A stretch of DNA of 7,092 bases from DATBWZ01 sp036514535 (GTDB lineage: Bacteria; JAMCPX01; DATBWZ01): positions 1 through 7,092 of the forward strand of contig DATBWZ010000117.1 in assembly GCA_036514535.1 (NCBI GenBank), read 5' to 3'. Each line of letters opens with the position of its first letter. The first letter of the stretch is position 1. A program made the translations under genes and the position numbers. A model generated the notes under the pieces. It ran no database searches. It saw only the letters and a program-made list of their open reading frames with translations, and was not told where the DNA came from. Positions 6,031 to 7,092 of the stretch are shown here, piece after piece.

Positions 6031-6894
6031 TTAATTAATTTTTAATTCTCTAAAATAGGATTCCGAGCGGTAAGAACTCCTCACAAAGGGGCCAGCAACA
6101 ACACGGATAAAACCCATTTCCTCGCCGGTCTTTTTCAACTGCGCAAATTCTTCCGGCACGAGATATCTCTGAACAGGAATACACTCAAGCGATGGTCTGA
6201 GATACTGCCCTATTGTAATCACCTTGCATCCAGCCTCCAGCAGATCCTCCAGCAGAATTTTAACCTCGTTTTCTTTCTCGCCTATTCCTAACATAAATCC
6301 GGATTTTATTATAACATTCTGCCTTTGTTTGTGAACAAATTTTAAGATATTTAATGAACGCCGGTAATCCGCCCCCGGCCTGACATAAGGATAAAGGCGG
6401 TTAACGGTCTCCATATTGTGGCCAAAAACATCCATGTCGCTGTGGCAGATTATTTCAAGTAATTCTTCCTTTCCCTTAAAATCCGGAGTAAGTAGTTCAA
6501 CCACTGCATCCGGAACCCGTCTTTTTATTGCCCCGGTGGCAAGATAAAACTGCATTGCCCCGCCATCTTCAAGGTCGTCCCTGGTAACAGATGTTACAAT
6601 GGCATATTTTAACTTCAGCGCCTCAGCAACACCGGCAATCCTGTCCGGCTCCGACGGATTTACAGAATCAGGCATGCCTTTGCCCACACCGCAGAACCCG
6701 CACAATCGCGTGCACCTGTTCCCAAGGATCATAAAGGTCGCTGTTGACGCCCTGAAGCACTCACGGATATTTGGACACCTTGACTCCTCGCAAACAGTAT
6801 GGAGACCGCCTTTTCTCAGGAGCAACTTTATACTCCTCAGAGAGGACAGATTTACCTTTTTCCGCGCATAACCGGGTAATAACGGAAGATTCAT
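6031..6894 (-). CDS. lipA: Lipoyl synthase (radical SAM)
   Basis: Inserts two sulfurs into protein-bound octanoyl groups to make the lipoyl cofactor of 2-oxoacid dehydrogenases and the glycine cleavage H protein. The 287-residue protein carries both cluster motifs. The auxiliary [4Fe-4S] cluster has Cys35, Cys40 and Cys46 in LHTVCEESRCPNIRECF. The radical SAM CxxxCxxC is in CTRLCGFCGV (Cys61, Cys65, Cys68). The C-terminal RSSY (272-275) supplies the unusual serine ligand of the auxiliary cluster. VTSVTRDDLEDGGA is also typical. An in-frame TAA six bases upstream rules out a longer form, so ATG at 6894 is the start. It has no Shine-Dalgarno, and the likely promoter leaves a leader of only a few bases. 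It is the first gene of the lipA-aminotransferase-hom-thrC run; lipB is not in the window. Confidence 0.96.
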   Translation of the reverse strand: MNLPLLPGYARKKVNLSSLRSIKLLLRKGGLHTVCEESRCPNIRECFRASTATFMILGNRCTRLCGFCGVGKGMPDSVNPSEPDRIAGVAEALKLKYAIVTSVTRDDLEDGGAMQFYLATGAIKRRVPDAVVELLTPDFKGKEELLEIICHSDMDVFGHNMETVNRLYPYVRPGADYRRSLNILKFVHKQRQNVIIKSGFMLGIGEKENEVKILLEDLLEAGCKVITIGQYLRPSLECIPVQRYLVPEEFAQLKKTGEEMGFIRVVAGPFVRSSYRSESYFRELKIN

Positions 6895-6907
6895 AATTTA
6901 AGATTGA

Positions 6908-6936
6908 ATGCTAATTTATATAGCCGGAAATGTCAA
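6908..6936 (-). promoter_or_regulatory. Sigma-70-type promoter of the lipA-thrC operon
   Basis: The minus strand shows a perfect -35 TTGACA (6931-6936), an optimal 17-nt spacer and TAGCAT (6908-6913) as -10, matching 4 of 6 bases. Initiation would fall at about 6900-6902, only 6-8 nt before the lipA ATG. If the overlapping TATAAA (6915-6920) were used as -10 instead, it would lack a matching -35 and the leader would still be under about 16 nt. Confidence 0.65.
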
Positions 6937-6978
6937 GGAATATGGCAATGCCGAATTGATTCAGAATTAAAGGTAACT

Positions 6979-7018
6979 ATGATTCAACCCTTTAGGGGGA
7001 CCTTTTTAAAGGAATCAT
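6979..7018. repeat. Bulged inverted repeat upstream of lipA
   Basis: ATGATTC (6979-6985) pairs with GAATCAT (7012-7018), and CTTTA (6990-6994) pairs with TAAAG (7007-7011). This gives 12 base pairs interrupted by a 4-nt AACC bulge, around a 12-nt loop rich in G on the plus strand. A competing small hairpin CCCTTTAGGG (6987-6996) uses part of the same sequence. A plus-strand transcript would read TTTT at the foot of the stem, while the minus strand has no T tract. The element is a poor minus-strand terminator and may be a recombination, binding or repeat end. Confidence 0.5.
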
Positions 7019-7092
7019 TTTGAAATTCTCGCCATTTTTAGCTTTGACGTCTGCAATTTTTGCCTGGAAAAAATTTACGCCTTGACGAAAGT

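Larger units (their letters stand above)
6895..7092. other. Region upstream of lipA: promoter, inverted repeat and an open frame from the edge
   Basis: From lipA outward it holds the lipA promoter (6908-6936), about 40 nt with nothing I recognise, a bulged inverted repeat (6979-7018), and about 75 nt of sequence to the window edge. On the minus strand a frame is open from 7090 to a TAA at 6992-6994, encoding 32 residues that end NFKMIPLKRSP. It could be the tail of a gene beginning outside the window, or part of a repeated element. I do not recognise the peptide, and too little is visible to call it a gene. Confidence 0.45.

Noticed and set aside
5410..6045. Plus-strand open frame of 211 codons
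   Set aside because: It is antisense to the aminotransferase gene. The product looks like a random translation, whereas the minus-strand protein has every catalytic motif.
6895..7092. Threonine attenuator, SAM or other riboswitch ahead of the operon
   Set aside because: The predicted start site leaves under about 16 nt of leader, there is no leader peptide with Thr or Ile codons, and no riboswitch core is seen.
1..7092. tRNA, rRNA, CRISPR array or insertion sequence
   Set aside because: Reading both strands gave no cloverleaf, no regularly spaced repeat-spacer unit and no transposase. The regular repeats at about 1700-1970 encode the pentapeptide protein.

Overview
This window comes from a Gram-negative-type bacterium. 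It has a pseudopilin gene of a type II secretion system, a PilZ domain of the sub-family common in Deltaproteobacteria/Myxococcota, and a lipA/aminotransferase/threonine operon. The moderate, rather AT-leaning composition and the gene mix fit a deltaproteobacterial or Nitrospirota-like lineage. That placement is inference; no rRNA or other phylogenetic marker is present. Every convincing gene lies on the minus strand, so transcription runs from high to low coordinates.

Right part (7092 to 2461), in transcription order: about 200 bp of non-coding DNA with a bulged inverted repeat and a very good sigma-70-type promoter. Then comes a tightly packed four-gene operon: lipA (lipoyl synthase), an AlaC-like class I aminotransferase, hom (homoserine dehydrogenase with a C-terminal ACT domain) and thrC (short-type threonine synthase). 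The junctions are a 12-nt gap, an 8-nt overlap and a 4-nt ATGA overlap. hom and thrC are the first and last dedicated steps from aspartate semialdehyde to threonine. The homoserine kinase between them is not in the window.

Middle part (2460 to 1220): a probable second transcription unit with a candidate promoter. It encodes a c-di-GMP-type PilZ protein and, only 4 nt further on, a pentapeptide-repeat protein with 18 uninterrupted repeats and a C-terminal region I do not recognise. An 11-bp tandem repeat then precedes the strong ribosome binding site of a YfcE-like metallophosphoesterase (1219 to 476).

Left part (475 to 1): a very AT-rich intergenic stretch with an exact consensus DnaA box beside an inverted near-consensus box, and an AT-rich hairpin. 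The start of gspK, a type II secretion minor pseudopilin, follows and runs off the window edge.

Most of the content is housekeeping. The least explained items are the PilZ/pentapeptide pair with its unassigned domain, the near-leaderless lipA promoter, the DnaA-box pair, and the inverted repeat with its abutting open frame at the right edge.
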